A stretch of 64,000 nucleotides of DNA from Mesorhizobium sp. B2-1-1 (GCF_006442975.2 NZ_CP083954.1:3541501-3605500); one strand, 5' to 3'; positions 46,999 to 57,103 are shown, counted from the first letter of the stretch. Translations and numbers: made by a program. The notes: generated from the sequence alone by a model not told the origin.

Positions 46999-48335
46999 GT
47001 CGGTAGCTAATCAAGTTGTCCGGTTTGGTAGCACATGATCTGTCCGCTTCTGTTTTGGCGTCGAAGCGGTTCACGCGGCTTGCCTGATGGGGCAAGTGTC
47101 TTCGATTGCGGCGCCGTCAGAGCTGTAGCGAGCGATGCGGCGCGGCCCGTGAAAGATCGCCAGGGTTCCATCCGGGTAGTGCCTGACCTTGACGGTGGCT
47201 TTGACGAAGTGATGCCGGATCGGGCTCTATGGCAGCTGCAATCGCAGCCGCGCGAAGGCGACCGTGTTATCGCGGGCAACGACGCGCTCCTCCTCGATGC
47301 ACAGGATCTGGGCCAGTTGTTGCGGGTCTGCGGCGACAAAGGCGCTGTCCTCGACCGCGGCCGGCCTGGCGAAGCGGGCATTGTGAGCTGGTAGGTAGGT
47401 CTGTGCGATGAACCGGTTGGCGGCCTCGATGTCGGCAATTCCGGCCAGCGCCAGCTCTCTCGGCAGCCGATCCTGCAAGGTGGAGAACATCCGCTCCGAG
47501 CGGCCTCGCGCTTCAGGGGAATAGGCTGGAATATGTTCGATACCCAGCCGCTCGAGCGCCCGGCCGACCTGGGTCAGCCGGCTTTTGTCGACCGCCTCGC
47601 CGGCCTTCAGCGTCACGAAATAGTGGCTGCCGCGATCGCTGTAGAGGCTCGATGGCAATCCCTTGGCGACGAATGTCTCCAGAAGGCCCTGAAAGCTCGA
47701 CGCCGTGCCTTCCTCCTCGATCAGGAAGGCCGAATAGATCGTGCTCGTCGCATCGTCCATCGTCACGATCAGGTCCAGCATCGGCTCACCCGCCAGCCAT
47801 CGATGACGGCTGCCATCCTGATGCAGCATCATCCCCTCGCAAGGCTTCCTCTCCCGCTTGCGCCGGTGAGCACCGCGCCGCTTGGCCCGTTCCACAAGGC
47901 CCGCCGCGTGGAGCTGCGTCTTGATGAAGGTGTAGCCCCAGCTGAAATGGTGATCGCGCAGCAGGTGCTCGTGGAAATGCTTCACATTCCAGCCGAGGTA
48001 GCGATGACGGTAAAGCTCCAGCATCTCCTCAATCGCTTCCGCCGGCACCCGACGCGTCGAAAGCTTGCCCAAGCGCCGATCCAGCAACCCTGCTTCCCCA
48101 GCTTCTTCGTACCGGTCGCGGTAGCGTCGGAATTGCCGCTCCGACATGCCAAGCAACTCCCCTGCCTCCATCATCGAAAGATCGCCACCATTCCAGCGGC
48201 TCAATACGTCCCGAAACTTTTGCATTCTCCGGTCCTGTAGCCATGCCGTCCGCTTCATCCCCAGCCTCCATCCGCTGGCGATAAAACCGGACAACTCACG
48301 TGCTACCTAATCCGGACAACTCATGTGCTTACGAC
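46999..48335 (-). mobile_element. ISNCY/IS1202-like insertion sequence, 1337 bp
   Basis: A complete insertion sequence bounded by 19-bp direct repeats. Both ends start with GTCG and carry two tandem copies of a 21-base unit with core AGTTGTCCGG. They occur at 47014-47023 and, as CCGGACAACT, at 48287-48296 and 48312-48321; a weaker inner copy on the left ends near 47048. The single transposase gene is disrupted by a stop codon. Long target duplications are reported for IS1202-type elements. It sits 76 bases upstream of gatC. Confidence 0.85.
47071..48258 (-). pseudogene. Transposase with an in-frame amber stop (ISNCY family)
   Basis: The frame starts at ATG 48258 (KRTAWLQDRRMQKFRDVLSRW) with an N-terminal helix-turn-helix (EAGELLGMSERQFRRYRDRYEE). 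The DDE core has HQDGSRHRW, YSDRGSHYF and RSERMFSTLQD. After LRLQLP a TAG at 47227-47229 stops translation at residue 343. The same frame then continues for 51 codons with HHFVKATVKVRHYPDGTLAIF, the conserved C-terminus of the family, and ends with TGA at 47071. Relatives have a glutamate at the stop, so one GAG-to-TAG change explains it. Confidence 0.85.
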
Positions 48336-48354
48336 ATTGTGGGCATGCACATGT
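48336..48354 (+). repeat. Right copy of 19-bp target duplication
   Basis: Identical to 46980-46998. It lies at the upstream edge of the probable gatC promoter (CTATAG at 48375-48380). Confidence 0.85.
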
Positions 48355-48410
48355 TGCGCGCCGCGCGCGGCGCCGCTATAGGCCGGGGCTGGTTTTCCCG
48401 AGGCACAAAC

Positions 48411-48698
48411 ATGTCCGTTGACGTCAAGACAGTGAAGCGCGTCGCGCGTCTCGCCCGCATTGCGGTGAGCGAGGAAGATGCCGAACGCATGACCGGCGAG
48501 CTGAATGCCATACTGGGCTTCGTCGAACAGCTGAACGAGGTCGATGTTTCCGGGGTCGAGCCGATGACTTCGGTAACTCCGATGGGGATGAAGAAGCGCC
48601 AGGACGTCGTCACCGACGGCAACAAGGCTGCCGACATCGTCGCCAACGCGCCTGCCACGGAAGAGAACTTCTTCCTCGTGCCGAAGGTCGTGGAGTAA
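48411..48698 (+). CDS. gatC: Aspartyl/glutamyl-tRNA amidotransferase subunit C
   Basis: A 95-residue subunit that holds GatA and GatB together in the complex converting Glu-tRNA(Gln) or Asp-tRNA(Asn) to the amidated form. [37 protein letters not shown] and [10 protein letters not shown] are typical. The ATG at 48411 begins the conserved part. The insertion sequence stands directly upstream. A GNAT gene lies between it and gatA. Confidence 0.95.
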   Translation: MSVDVKTVKRVARLARIAVSEEDAERMTGELNAILGFVEQLNEVDVSGVEPMTSVTPMGMKKRQDVVTDGNKAADIVANAPATEENFFLVPKVVE

Positions 48699-48705
48699 CA
48701 GGCCG

Positions 48706-49164
48706 ATGGCCATCGAAATCGCCATCGAGACGCCGCTGCAGGACGATGTGCGCGGCTTGGTCGCGGAGCTCAACGAGACGCTGCTCGAACTGACGCCGCC
48801 GGAACACTGCTATCACCTGACCGTCGAGCAGATGGCCGGCCCGGACACCACGGTCTTCGTCGTCCGCGACGACGGTTTTGCAATCGGTTGCGGGGCGCTG
48901 AAGCGCCATGACGGCGCCGTCGGCGAGGTCAAGCGCATGTACACGCGGCCCACGCATCGCGGCCAGAAAATCGGCGCCAGGATCGTGGAGCGTGTCGAAG
49001 CGCTGGCGCGCGAGGAAGGATTGAAGCGTCTGGTGCTGGAGACGGGCGATCGCCATCCTGCCGCCTGGGCTGTCTATGAACGTTCCGGCTTCTCGCGTTG
49101 CGGTCCGGTGCTGGATTATCCCGATTCCGAGTGGTCGGTGTTTTACGAAAAGAGCCTTGCCTGA
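48706..49164 (+). CDS. GNAT-family acetyltransferase between gatC and gatA
   Basis: A 152-residue N-acetyltransferase. The acetyl-CoA loop is [24 protein letters not shown] near residues 80-103, followed by [21 protein letters not shown]. The substrate is unknown. It starts 7 bases after gatC and its stop overlaps the gatA start (TGATG), so it belongs to the same operon. Confidence 0.92.
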   Translation: MAIEIAIETPLQDDVRGLVAELNETLLELTPPEHCYHLTVEQMAGPDTTVFVVRDDGFAIGCGALKRHDGAVGEVKRMYTRPTHRGQKIGARIVERVEALAREEGLKRLVLETGDRHPAAWAVYERSGFSRCGPVLDYPDSEWSVFYEKSLA

Positions 49165-50729
49165 TGAGCGACCTGACCCGACTGACGATTTCGCAGGCCC
49201 GCGCCAAGCTGCGCGCCAAGGAAATCACCGCGACCGAGATCGCCGACGCCTATCTTGCTGCGATCGAGCGCGCCAATCCGGCGCTCAACGCCTACGTCGT
49301 GGTGACCGGCGACAAGGCGCGCGACATGGCCAAGGCCTCCGACGCCAGGCTGGTCAAAGGCGAGGGCGGTGCGCTGGAAGGCATTCCGCTCGGCATTAAG
49401 GACCTGTTCGGCACCGAGGGCGTGCACACCCAGGCCTGCAGCCATGTGCTCGACGGTTTCAAGCCGCATTACGAATCGACCGTCACCTCCAATCTGTGGG
49501 CTGACGGGGCGGTCATGCTGGGCAAGCTCAACATGGACGAGTTCGCCATGGGCTCGTCCAACGAGACGTCCTATTACGGGCCGGTGGTCAACCCGTGGCG
49601 GCGTTCGCGCGTCGATACGATGGTGATGCCGACCACGCATCAGGGCGATGGCGGCTTCGTTTCGGCCGGCGGCACCAGGACCGCGCGCACCCTGGACAAT
49701 GCGCAGCTGGTGCCGGGTGGCTCGTCGGGCGGCTCGGCCTCCGCCGTCTCGGCTTTCCTGTGCGCGGGCGCCACGGCCACCGACACTGGCGGCTCGATCC
49801 GCCAGCCGGCCGCGTTCACCGGCACGGTCGGCATCAAGCCGACCTATGGCCGCTGCTCGCGCTGGGGTATCGTCGCCTTCGCCTCGTCGCTCGACCAGGC
49901 CGGGCCGATCGCGCGCGACGTGCGCGATGCCGCGATCCTGCTCAGATCGATGGCCTCCGTCGATCCGAAGGATACGACCTCGGTGGACCGGCCGGTGCCG
50001 GACTACGAGGCGGCGATCGGCAAGCCGATCAAGGGCATGAAGGTTGGGATTCCCCGGGAATACCGCGTCGACGGCATGCCGGAGGAGATCGAGGCCCTTT
50101 GGCAGAAGGGCATTGCCTGGCTCAGGGATGCTGGCGCCGAGATCGTCGACATCTCCTTGCCGCACACCAAATACGCGCTACCGGCCTATTACATCGTGGC
50201 GCCCGCCGAAGCCTCGTCCAACCTTGCGCGCTATGACGGCGTCCGCTACGGCCTTCGCGTGCCGGGCAAGGACATCGTCGAGATGTATGAGAAGACCCGC
50301 GCCGCCGGCTTTGGCCGCGAGGTCAAGCGCCGGATCATGATCGGCACCTATGTGCTGTCGGCGGGCTATTACGACGCCTACTATCTGCAGGCGCAGAAGG
50401 TGCGCAATCTGATCAAGCGGGACTTCGAGAACGTCTTTGCCGCCGGCGTTGATGTCATCCTGACACCGGCGACGCCATCTGCCGCCTTCGGCATTGCAGA
50501 CGAGGACATGGCTTCCGATCCGGTGAAGATGTACCTGAACGACATCTTCACCGTCACCGTGAACATGGCGGGCCTGCCGGGCATTGCGGTGCCCGCCGGC
50601 CTAGACCCCAAGGGCTTGCCGCTCGGCCTGCAACTGATCGGCAGGCCGTTCGAAGAAGAGACGCTGTTCCAGACCGCTGCCGTCATCGAGCAGGCGGCCG
50701 GAACGTTCCAGCCGGAGAAGTGGTGGTAG
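49164..50729 (+). CDS. gatA: Aspartyl/glutamyl-tRNA amidotransferase subunit A
   Basis: A 521-residue amidase-signature enzyme that releases ammonia from glutamine for tRNA amidation. The catalytic lysine is in [11 protein letters not shown], the cis-serine is in [10 protein letters not shown], and the nucleophilic serine is in [10 protein letters not shown]. Between NPW and VPGGSSGG there is an extra stretch of roughly 27-33 residues ([17 protein letters not shown] and following), next to the active-site loop. This explains the length above the usual 480-495. gatB is not in this window. Confidence 0.96.
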   Translation: MSDLTRLTISQARAKLRAKEITATEIADAYLAAIERANPALNAYVVVTGDKARDMAKASDARLVKGEGGALEGIPLGIKDLFGTEGVHTQACSHVLDGFKPHYESTVTSNLWADGAVMLGKLNMDEFAMGSSNETSYYGPVVNPWRRSRVDTMVMPTTHQGDGGFVSAGGTRTARTLDNAQLVPGGSSGGSASAVSAFLCAGATATDTGGSIRQPAAFTGTVGIKPTYGRCSRWGIVAFASSLDQAGPIARDVRDAAILLRSMASVDPKDTTSVDRPVPDYEAAIGKPIKGMKVGIPREYRVDGMPEEIEALWQKGIAWLRDAGAEIVDISLPHTKYALPAYYIVAPAEASSNLARYDGVRYGLRVPGKDIVEMYEKTRAAGFGREVKRRIMIGTYVLSAGYYDAYYLQAQKVRNLIKRDFENVFAAGVDVILTPATPSAAFGIADEDMASDPVKMYLNDIFTVTVNMAGLPGIAVPAGLDPKGLPLGLQLIGRPFEEETLFQTAAVIEQAAGTFQPEKWW

Positions 50730-50756
50730 GATCGTTTCTCATCTAAGGGGTGAGGG

Positions 50757-51554
50757 ATGTTCTTTTATCTTTCGAAAATCTTCTGGTTCTTTATCCAGCC
50801 GCTCAACCTGACGATCTTCCTGCTGCTGGCGGGGCTGGTCTCGGCATTTTTCGGCCGCCCGCGGCTGGCAGCCACCGGCGGCGTGCTGGCGTTTTTGGTT
50901 CTGGCGCTTTCGGCCTGGACCTCGCTCGGCGCATTGCTGCTCAACCCGCTGGAGGAACGCTTTCCGCGCCCGCCGCTGCCGCAAAAAGTCGATGGCATCG
51001 TCGTGCTCGGCGGCGGCTTCGAGGGCGGCATCAATCTGGTGCGCGGCGGTTATGAGCTGAACAGCGGCGGCGACCGGATGGTCGAGACGGCCGTGCTGGC
51101 GCGGCGCTTTCCCGACGCCAAGGTGGTCGTCTCCGGCGGCAATGGCGAATTGTTCCTCGACGGCGAGGGCGATGCCGCCACCGCGCCGCGCCTGCTTGGC
51201 GCGCTTGGCGTGACGCCGGAGCGCCTGATCCTCGAGGGCAAATCGCGCAACACCTATGAGAATGCCGTCTTCACCAAGGCCTTGATAGCGCCGAAGCCGG
51301 GCGAAACCTGGCTGCTGGTCACCTCTGCCTACCATATGCCGCGCGCCAAGGCGCTGTTCGACAAGGCCGGCTTCGCGACCGTCCCCTGGCCGGTCGACTA
51401 TCGAACGTCGGGAGACGAAGGCATCGGCCTGTTCCGCGACAATCCGGCCGATGCGCTGCAGGCGGCCACCATGGCGATCCGCGAATGGATAGGGCTGTTC
51501 GCCTATTGGCTGTCCGGCCGCATCGATCGGCCTTTTTCCGCACCTGGCGGCTGA
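50757..51554 (+). CDS. YdcF/SanA-like DUF218 membrane protein
   Basis: A 265-residue protein with two N-terminal membrane helices (residues 10-30 and 40-62) and a DUF218 domain containing DGIVVLGGGFEGG, VVVSGGNGE, LEGKSRNTYENA and VTSAYHMPRA. ElyC and SanA of enteric bacteria belong here and act in envelope polysaccharide biogenesis; the exact reaction is open. Its last 52 bases overlap the 3' end of the convergent DUF599 gene. Confidence 0.9.
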   Translation: MFFYLSKIFWFFIQPLNLTIFLLLAGLVSAFFGRPRLAATGGVLAFLVLALSAWTSLGALLLNPLEERFPRPPLPQKVDGIVVLGGGFEGGINLVRGGYELNSGGDRMVETAVLARRFPDAKVVVSGGNGELFLDGEGDAATAPRLLGALGVTPERLILEGKSRNTYENAVFTKALIAPKPGETWLLVTSAYHMPRAKALFDKAGFATVPWPVDYRTSGDEGIGLFRDNPADALQAATMAIREWIGLFAYWLSGRIDRPFSAPGG

Positions 51555-52246
51555 CCGATCACGGCGCGGCGCGCCGCCGAGAAGAACTGGCGCCGCACCA
51601 GAACGGCCAGGAGCAGAAGCGTCGACAGCACGAACACCACCGGATCGACGAACCAGCCGAGATAGCCGATCGAAAAGAACACGCCGCGCAGGCCGGAGTT
51701 GAAATGCTTGCCTGCCAGCATGTTCATCTGCGCCGCCCTCCACACCGCCGTTTCGGTGACCGGGTTGCGCGAGGCTTCGCCATGTGGGATCGGCACAGCA
51801 CCGATCAGGATCGAGCAATAGTTGAACAGACGGTAGGCCCAGCCGAACTTGAAGAACGAAAACGCCAGGATCAGCACCAGTCCCAGCACCTTGATCTGAA
51901 AAGCCGGGCGCGACGGGGCGCCGCCCAGAGGCAGGGTGCTCAACACCTCGAGGACGCGGTCGGAGGCACCGAGCAAGGCAAAGCAGCCGCCAAGCGCGAT
52001 CAGGGAGCTGGAGGCGAAGAAGGCGGTGCCTTGCTGCAGGCCACCCATGATGGCTGTGTCGACGATGCGGATCTCACGCTCGGCCATCCGGTGCATCCAG
52101 GCTTGCCGCTGCGCATTCATCGCCGTTGTCAGGGACATGCGGCTGACCAGCACACCGTCCGAGGCGAGCGTATGCAAAACCCACGCAATGAGGAAGAACG
52201 CCAACGCCGCGAGATCGGCTGTCGAAAGATCGAGGGAATCGCCCAT
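51503..52246 (-). CDS. DUF599 membrane protein
   Basis: A 247-residue membrane protein with four or five hydrophobic segments. RQAWMHRMAEREIRIVDTAIMGGLQQGTAFFASSSLIALGG and AYRLFNYCSILIGAVP are characteristic of DUF599, whose function is unknown. It is convergent with the YdcF-like gene and overlaps it by 52 bases. Confidence 0.86.
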   Translation of the reverse strand: MGDSLDLSTADLAALAFFLIAWVLHTLASDGVLVSRMSLTTAMNAQRQAWMHRMAEREIRIVDTAIMGGLQQGTAFFASSSLIALGGCFALLGASDRVLEVLSTLPLGGAPSRPAFQIKVLGLVLILAFSFFKFGWAYRLFNYCSILIGAVPIPHGEASRNPVTETAVWRAAQMNMLAGKHFNSGLRGVFFSIGYLGWFVDPVVFVLSTLLLLAVLVRRQFFSAARRAVIGQPPGAEKGRSMRPDSQ

Positions 52247-52420
52247 TGGCGAATCCTATCACATCCAGTGCGATTGCTTCGATCGTCCGCGGCAGCGACG
52301 GATATGTCGCTGCCGGAGCAAACAAGGTCGGCAGGCGCTGCGCCGCGCCGTTCAAAACAGCGGAAACATCGCAGGAGTTCCTATATGTAGTCCCAGAGCG
52401 GCTTCGGGAGATTGTGGCGC

Positions 52421-53824
52421 GTGTTCCTTTCGGTTTTCGACCTGTTCAAGATCGGCATCGGACCATCGAGTTCGCACACGATGGGACCGATGACGGCCGC
52501 CCGCCGTTTCCTCGACGAGATCGCCGGAGACGACTGGCCGCGTCCGGCCGGCGCCAAGGTTGCTCGCATCGGCGCCAGCCTGCACGGCTCGCTCGCCTAT
52601 ACCGGCATCGGCCATGGCAGTGACCGTGCCGTCATTCTCGGCCTTGCCGGGCAGACGCCGCAGACGGTCGACCCTGACCAGGCGGACGGCATTGTCGCTC
52701 GCATCACCGCCGACAAGCTGGTTTCACCGCCCGGCCACCCCTCCTACCGTTTCGATACGGCCGGCGACCTGGTGCTCGACCGCAAGACGCCGCTCACCGG
52801 CCACGCCAACGGCATGGCGTTTTATGCCTATGATGCCGGCGACCGCCTGCTGCTCAAGCGCATCTATTATTCGATCGGCGGCGGCTTCGTGGTTTCGGAA
52901 GAAGAGCTGCAGCGCATGAAAGCCAAGGGTTCGGTGACGACCGAAGGCAAAAAAGTCCCTTATCCCTTCAAGAACGCCCTCGAGATGCTGAAGATGGCTG
53001 GCAAGAGCGGCCTTTCCATTGCCGAGATGAAGCGGGTCAACGAGGAAACACAAATGTCGCGCGATGAGCTCGACGCCGGCCTCGACGCCATCTGGGGTGC
53101 CATGAAGAGTTGCATCGAGCGCGGCCTGTCGCAGGACGGCATCATGCCGGGCGGGCTGAAGGTGCGCCGCCGGGCCAGGCAATTGCACGACAAGCTGCAG
53201 GAGCAGTGGCAGCAGAACCGGCCCAATCCGCTGCTCGCCAATGACTGGCTGTCGATCTATGCCATGGCCGTCAACGAGGAGAATGCGGCCGGCGGGCGCG
53301 TGGTCACCGCGCCGACCAACGGCGCGGCCGGCACGCTGCCGGCAGTGCTGCGCTACTGGCTGCATTTCCATCCCGAGGCCGACCAGCCCAGCATTCGCGA
53401 TTTCCTGCTCACGGCAGCCGCCGTCGGCGGCATCATCAAGTCCAATGCGTCCATCTCCGGCGCCGAGGTCGGCTGCCAGGGCGAAGTCGGCTCGGCTTCG
53501 GCCATGGCGGCGGCCGGCCTGTGCGCGGTCATGGGCGGCACGCCCGAACAGGTCGAGAACGCCGCCGAGATCGCGCTGGAGCACCATCTGGGCATGACCT
53601 GCGATCCGGTCGGCGGGCTGGTGCAGGTGCCCTGCATCGAGCGCAACGCGCTAGGCGCGGTCAAGGCGGTGACGGCCGCCTCGCTTGCCATCAAGGGCGA
53701 CGGCACCCATTTCGTGCCGCTGGATGCCGCGATCGAAACCATGCGCCAGACCGGCCTTGACATGAACGAGAAGTACAAGGAGACCAGCCTCGGCGGGCTG
53801 GCGGTCAATGTGGTGGAGTGTTGA
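52421..53824 (+). CDS. sdaA: L-serine ammonia-lyase, iron-sulfur type
   Basis: A 467-residue single-chain L-serine dehydratase that turns serine into pyruvate and ammonia using a [4Fe-4S] cluster. The N-terminal beta domain opens with [17 protein letters not shown]. The alpha domain has [29 protein letters not shown] and [16 protein letters not shown], which supply the cluster cysteines. The start is GTG at 52421 with GGGAG about 10 bases before; a TTG at 52412 is possible but too close to that site. Confidence 0.95.
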   Translation: MFLSVFDLFKIGIGPSSSHTMGPMTAARRFLDEIAGDDWPRPAGAKVARIGASLHGSLAYTGIGHGSDRAVILGLAGQTPQTVDPDQADGIVARITADKLVSPPGHPSYRFDTAGDLVLDRKTPLTGHANGMAFYAYDAGDRLLLKRIYYSIGGGFVVSEEELQRMKAKGSVTTEGKKVPYPFKNALEMLKMAGKSGLSIAEMKRVNEETQMSRDELDAGLDAIWGAMKSCIERGLSQDGIMPGGLKVRRRARQLHDKLQEQWQQNRPNPLLANDWLSIYAMAVNEENAAGGRVVTAPTNGAAGTLPAVLRYWLHFHPEADQPSIRDFLLTAAAVGGIIKSNASISGAEVGCQGEVGSASAMAAAGLCAVMGGTPEQVENAAEIALEHHLGMTCDPVGGLVQVPCIERNALGAVKAVTAASLAIKGDGTHFVPLDAAIETMRQTGLDMNEKYKETSLGGLAVNVVEC

Positions 53825-53891
53825 GGGCTGGCACTGTGGAGAACTTGCTCAGGCCGTTGACGCATCCGTGCGACGGATTAAATCTTGGGCA

Positions 53892-54329
53892 ATGGCTCTC
53901 AACCTCCTAAAGCTCTGCGTCGGCTGCGACAGCGTCGAGGATCTCGAAGAATGGATCGCGTTCCGCCTCGACGAGCGGCGCCGTGCCGGCGAACCGGCCG
54001 AGCATTGGCACACCACCCGCATGGTGCCGACGCGCGCCGATGAGGTTACCGACGGCGGCTCGCTCTACTGGGTGATCAAGGGAAGTGTGCAATGCCGGCA
54101 GTTGATCACCGAGATCCGGCCATTCACCGATGACGAGGGCATCGGCCGCTGCCATCTGATGCTGGATCCGCAAGTGGTGCGCACCGACTGGCAGCCGCGC
54201 CGCGCCTTTCAGGGCTGGCGCTATCTAAAGCCATCGGATGCACCTGCCGATCTCGGCAAGGGCAAGCCGGGGCAGGTCGAAATGCCGCCGAAACTCCGGC
54301 GCGAGCTCGCCGATCTCGGCCTGCTCTAA
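53892..54329 (+). CDS. DUF1489 protein
   Basis: A 145-residue soluble protein. LKLCVGCDSVEDLEEWI, TRMVPTRADEVTDGGSLYWVIKG and RRAFQGWRYL are the conserved blocks of DUF1489, present in most alphaproteobacteria. The function is not known. A tandem repeat begins 10 bases after its stop. Confidence 0.88.
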   Translation: MALNLLKLCVGCDSVEDLEEWIAFRLDERRRAGEPAEHWHTTRMVPTRADEVTDGGSLYWVIKGSVQCRQLITEIRPFTDDEGIGRCHLMLDPQVVRTDWQPRRAFQGWRYLKPSDAPADLGKGKPGQVEMPPKLRRELADLGLL

Positions 54330-54338
54330 GTCACAATC

Positions 54339-54420
54339 GGCTTGTTCCGAGCCGCCCATTGGCTTTCTCCGAGCCGCCCATTGGCTTGCTCCGAGCAGCC
54401 AGTTGGCTTGCTCCGGGGCA
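54339..54420 (+). repeat. 22-base tandem repeat, about 3.7 copies
   Basis: Four adjoining units start at 54339, 54361, 54383 and 54405, each opening GGCTT and containing CTCCGAGC or TTCCGAGC. The second copy differs from the first at two positions and from the third at three. The last is incomplete. From 54421 to 54727 I see no gene or clear structure. Confidence 0.85.
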
Positions 54421-54727
54421 ATCTGGCGGCATGGTCGGCCCGTATAGGCGGACTGCGGTTGCTGGCCCTCAATGTTGCTGTCCGTTGGACTTGCAAGCGT
54501 CGCGACAACGCCACATCTTGAAAATCATGAGCGATAGGAACCATCCGGTTTCGATATCTGACGCATTCGCGCCGACCACATCGCGCCGCGGCGTGGTGGG
54601 ATGCGGACCATGTGTCGCGCAAGGTCATGATTTGCGGCTCAGAAATAACACCCGGTGGCGGCATGCTCGTGTTCAGGAATAGTCTGGAAAACCGGCCGAT
54701 CGCCGGGCATTCACGGGGCAGTGGAAT

Positions 54728-55426
54728 ATGATAGGCGCGATCATCGCTGTCGTCGCATTGCTGCTGGTGCTGATGGGCCTGGCAACGGCTTTCGTGCGGG
54801 CCGACCCGAGCAGGCTTGCAGGCGACATGAGGAAGGTTGGGCCGGTTTTGCTGGCATTGATCGGCGGCGCCGTGCTGCTGGTCGGGCGCGGCGGTCTCGG
54901 CGGCATCATCCTGCTCGCAGCGATTGCCTGGTACGGCTCGATGCGGCTGAACCAGCGAGCCGTGATGCCGGCGCGGAGACGCTCGACCGTACGCACAGCG
55001 GCGCTGGAAATGGACCTCGATCACGATACAGGCGGCCTTGAAGGCCTTATCCTGGCAGGCCGCCATGAAGGCAAGATGCTTGGTGCGATGGGCAAAGCCG
55101 AATTGCTGCAGCTGTTTCGCGAACTCTCCGGTGACCCGGAGAGCCGGCAACTGCTAGAGACGTATCTTGACGGCAGATTTCCCGTCTGGCGCAAAAACGC
55201 TGAGGCGCACAGTGGCGAAGGGCTGGGTATTGCGCCAAGTCCGGGCGCCATGACTAAGGAGGAGGCCTACAAGGTCCTTGGTCTTGAAGCGGGGGCCGCC
55301 GCGGCGGATGTCCGCAAGGCGCACCGCCGCCTGATGCAACGCCTGCACCCCGATATCGGCGGCACGTCTTTCCTGGCGGCGCGGATCAACGAAGCCAAGG
55401 ACGTCTTGCTCTCCAATCACAACTAG
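54728..55426 (+). CDS. Membrane-anchored J-domain protein
   Basis: A 232-residue protein. The N-terminal 65 residues hold two hydrophobic helices (residues 3-22 and 38-58), and the C-terminal 60 residues form a J domain. KEEAYKVLGLEAGAAAADVRKAHRRLMQRLHPDIGG includes the HPD triad that stimulates DnaK. A C-terminal J domain on a membrane protein resembles DjlA and Tim14/Pam18. It probably recruits DnaK to the inner membrane. Confidence 0.88.
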   Translation: MIGAIIAVVALLLVLMGLATAFVRADPSRLAGDMRKVGPVLLALIGGAVLLVGRGGLGGIILLAAIAWYGSMRLNQRAVMPARRRSTVRTAALEMDLDHDTGGLEGLILAGRHEGKMLGAMGKAELLQLFRELSGDPESRQLLETYLDGRFPVWRKNAEAHSGEGLGIAPSPGAMTKEEAYKVLGLEAGAAAADVRKAHRRLMQRLHPDIGGTSFLAARINEAKDVLLSNHN

Positions 55427-55473
55427 TCTCCTTCGACGCAGAAATTTTCCGGGAGATATCTTCTACGCCGTCC

Positions 55474-56907
55474 CTACTGCTGGACGGCGTAGCACTCGAT
55501 TTTCTTCTTCTTGAGGGCGGTGCAGGCCTTCCAGGCCGCGGTCTTGGAACCGAAGCCGCCGAAGCGGGCGCGGTAGTACGTGACGCCGTCCTTGTCGAAG
55601 GCGACGGTGAAGCCGGAGGCATCTGCCAGCGCCTTGGGCGCCTGCTTGGTGGTCTTGTCGAGGAAGGCCTGGGCTTCGGACTGTTTCGGCGACGAGGCGA
55701 CCTGAATGGCCCAACCCGACGGCACCGACGCGGTATTGACCGGGTCGACGGCCGGCGCGGGCTCGGCATAAGCGGACACCACCTGTGCCGTGGCGACCTT
55801 GGGGGCGGAGACGATAACCGTCTTCACCTTCTTTGCCGGAACAACCACTTTGGTTTCTTCGGCTGCGTTATCGTCGGCGTCCTCGCTGTCGCCCTGGGCT
55901 ACCGTCGCGTCGTCGGCAACGGCCTCGTCCGCGTCATCGGCGCTGGCCACCGCCATCGGCTTCTCATCCGGAGTCGGTGCGTCGTGCTTGGGCAACAGCA
56001 CCTTGGCCAATGCCGTCACCGGGTTGCCGCTATCGGCCTTGGCGACCAGATCGCCGCCGCCCCGGGTCGATGCCCGCGGCAGATAGGTGTTGATCAGGGC
56101 CGCCATCTGATTGTCGCGGCTGCTGCCCGAGGTGCCGCCCATGACCACGCCGACAATGCGACGGTTGCCGTCGGAAACCGACGAAACCAGGTTGAAGCCC
56201 GAAGCGCGGGTGTAGCCGGTCTTGATGCCGTCGACGCCCTTGATGCGTCCAAGCAGGCGGTTGTGGCCGTTGATGCGCTGGCGGCCATAGAGGAAGGAGC
56301 GCTGCGAGAAATAGCCGTAATATTGCGGGAAATGTTCGCGCAGCGCGATGCCGAGCGTTGCCATGTCGCGCGCAGTGGTGAACTGGCCGGGATCGGGCAA
56401 GCCGTTGGCGTTGCGGAACACGGTGCCGTTCATACCGAGCTGCCGCGCCTTGGCAGTCATCATGCGGGCGAAGTTGGTCTCGTTGCCGCCGAGCATTTCG
56501 CCGAGCGCGGTGGCCGAATCATTGGCCGATTTGGTCACCATCGACAGGATGGCGGTCTCGACCGCCACCGATCCGCCCGGCTTCACGCCGAGCTTCGTCG
56601 GCGGCTCTGCCGCGGCATGAGCCGAGAAGACGACCGGCGAGTTCCGGCTGATCTTGCCCTTGGCCAGAGCCTCGAAAGTCAAATAAAGCGTCATCATCTT
56701 GGTGAGCGAGGCGGGATAACGCCGGGCGTTGGCATCCGAGGAGTAGAGCACCTTGCCGGTCTTGGCGTCGACCACGATGGCCGCGGACTTCGCGGCGAGC
56801 GACGGGGCCGCACTTGCAACGACGATGGTCATCGCCACGGCGATGATCATGACCGTTTTGAAAGGGGACGCGGATTTGGAAACGATGCCCGACAACGCCT
56901 GACGCAC
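55474..56907 (-). CDS. D-alanyl-D-alanine carboxypeptidase with SPOR domain
   Basis: A 477-residue penicillin-binding protein of the S11 family that trims the terminal D-Ala of peptidoglycan stem peptides. A signal sequence lies near residues 14-38. The active-site motifs are SxxK in PASLTKMM, SxN in TKSANDSATAL and KTG in GIKTGYTRASGFN. A low-complexity acidic linker (about residues 285-390) leads to a C-terminal SPOR domain (WAIQVASSPKQSEAQAFL) that binds denuded glycan at the septum. I chose the GTG at 56907, with AAGGA before it, over the ATG at 56964. Confidence 0.93.
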   Translation of the reverse strand: MRQALSGIVSKSASPFKTVMIIAVAMTIVVASAAPSLAAKSAAIVVDAKTGKVLYSSDANARRYPASLTKMMTLYLTFEALAKGKISRNSPVVFSAHAAAEPPTKLGVKPGGSVAVETAILSMVTKSANDSATALGEMLGGNETNFARMMTAKARQLGMNGTVFRNANGLPDPGQFTTARDMATLGIALREHFPQYYGYFSQRSFLYGRQRINGHNRLLGRIKGVDGIKTGYTRASGFNLVSSVSDGNRRIVGVVMGGTSGSSRDNQMAALINTYLPRASTRGGGDLVAKADSGNPVTALAKVLLPKHDAPTPDEKPMAVASADDADEAVADDATVAQGDSEDADDNAAEETKVVVPAKKVKTVIVSAPKVATAQVVSAYAEPAPAVDPVNTASVPSGWAIQVASSPKQSEAQAFLDKTTKQAPKALADASGFTVAFDKDGVTYYRARFGGFGSKTAAWKACTALKKKKIECYAVQQ

Positions 56908-57103
56908 TGATAGTTCCTTTGAATTTCTTGTTGCGCTGGAGGCGGCAAAGGGATCCTGCCTCACTTCCGGGCAAGCTATCGGGGCAGCGTTACCAATCCG
57001 TTTATGGTAACCGCCGCGTTCACCATTTTCTGGTGGTTTGAGCCTCTGTTTATTCGAATTTTAGCCATTGCCCACACCGGCTAGGACGGAAGCTGGCGAT
57101 TTC

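Noticed and set aside
46980..48354. Target site as a dif/Xer recombination site
   Set aside because: The 19-bp duplication lacks the two 11-bp arms and 6-base centre of dif sites.
54339..54420. Possible CRISPR array
   Set aside because: The 22-base units adjoin each other with no spacers and no cas genes are near.
54527..54682. A 51-codon frame in the stretch after the tandem repeat
   Set aside because: No ribosome binding site and arbitrary composition.
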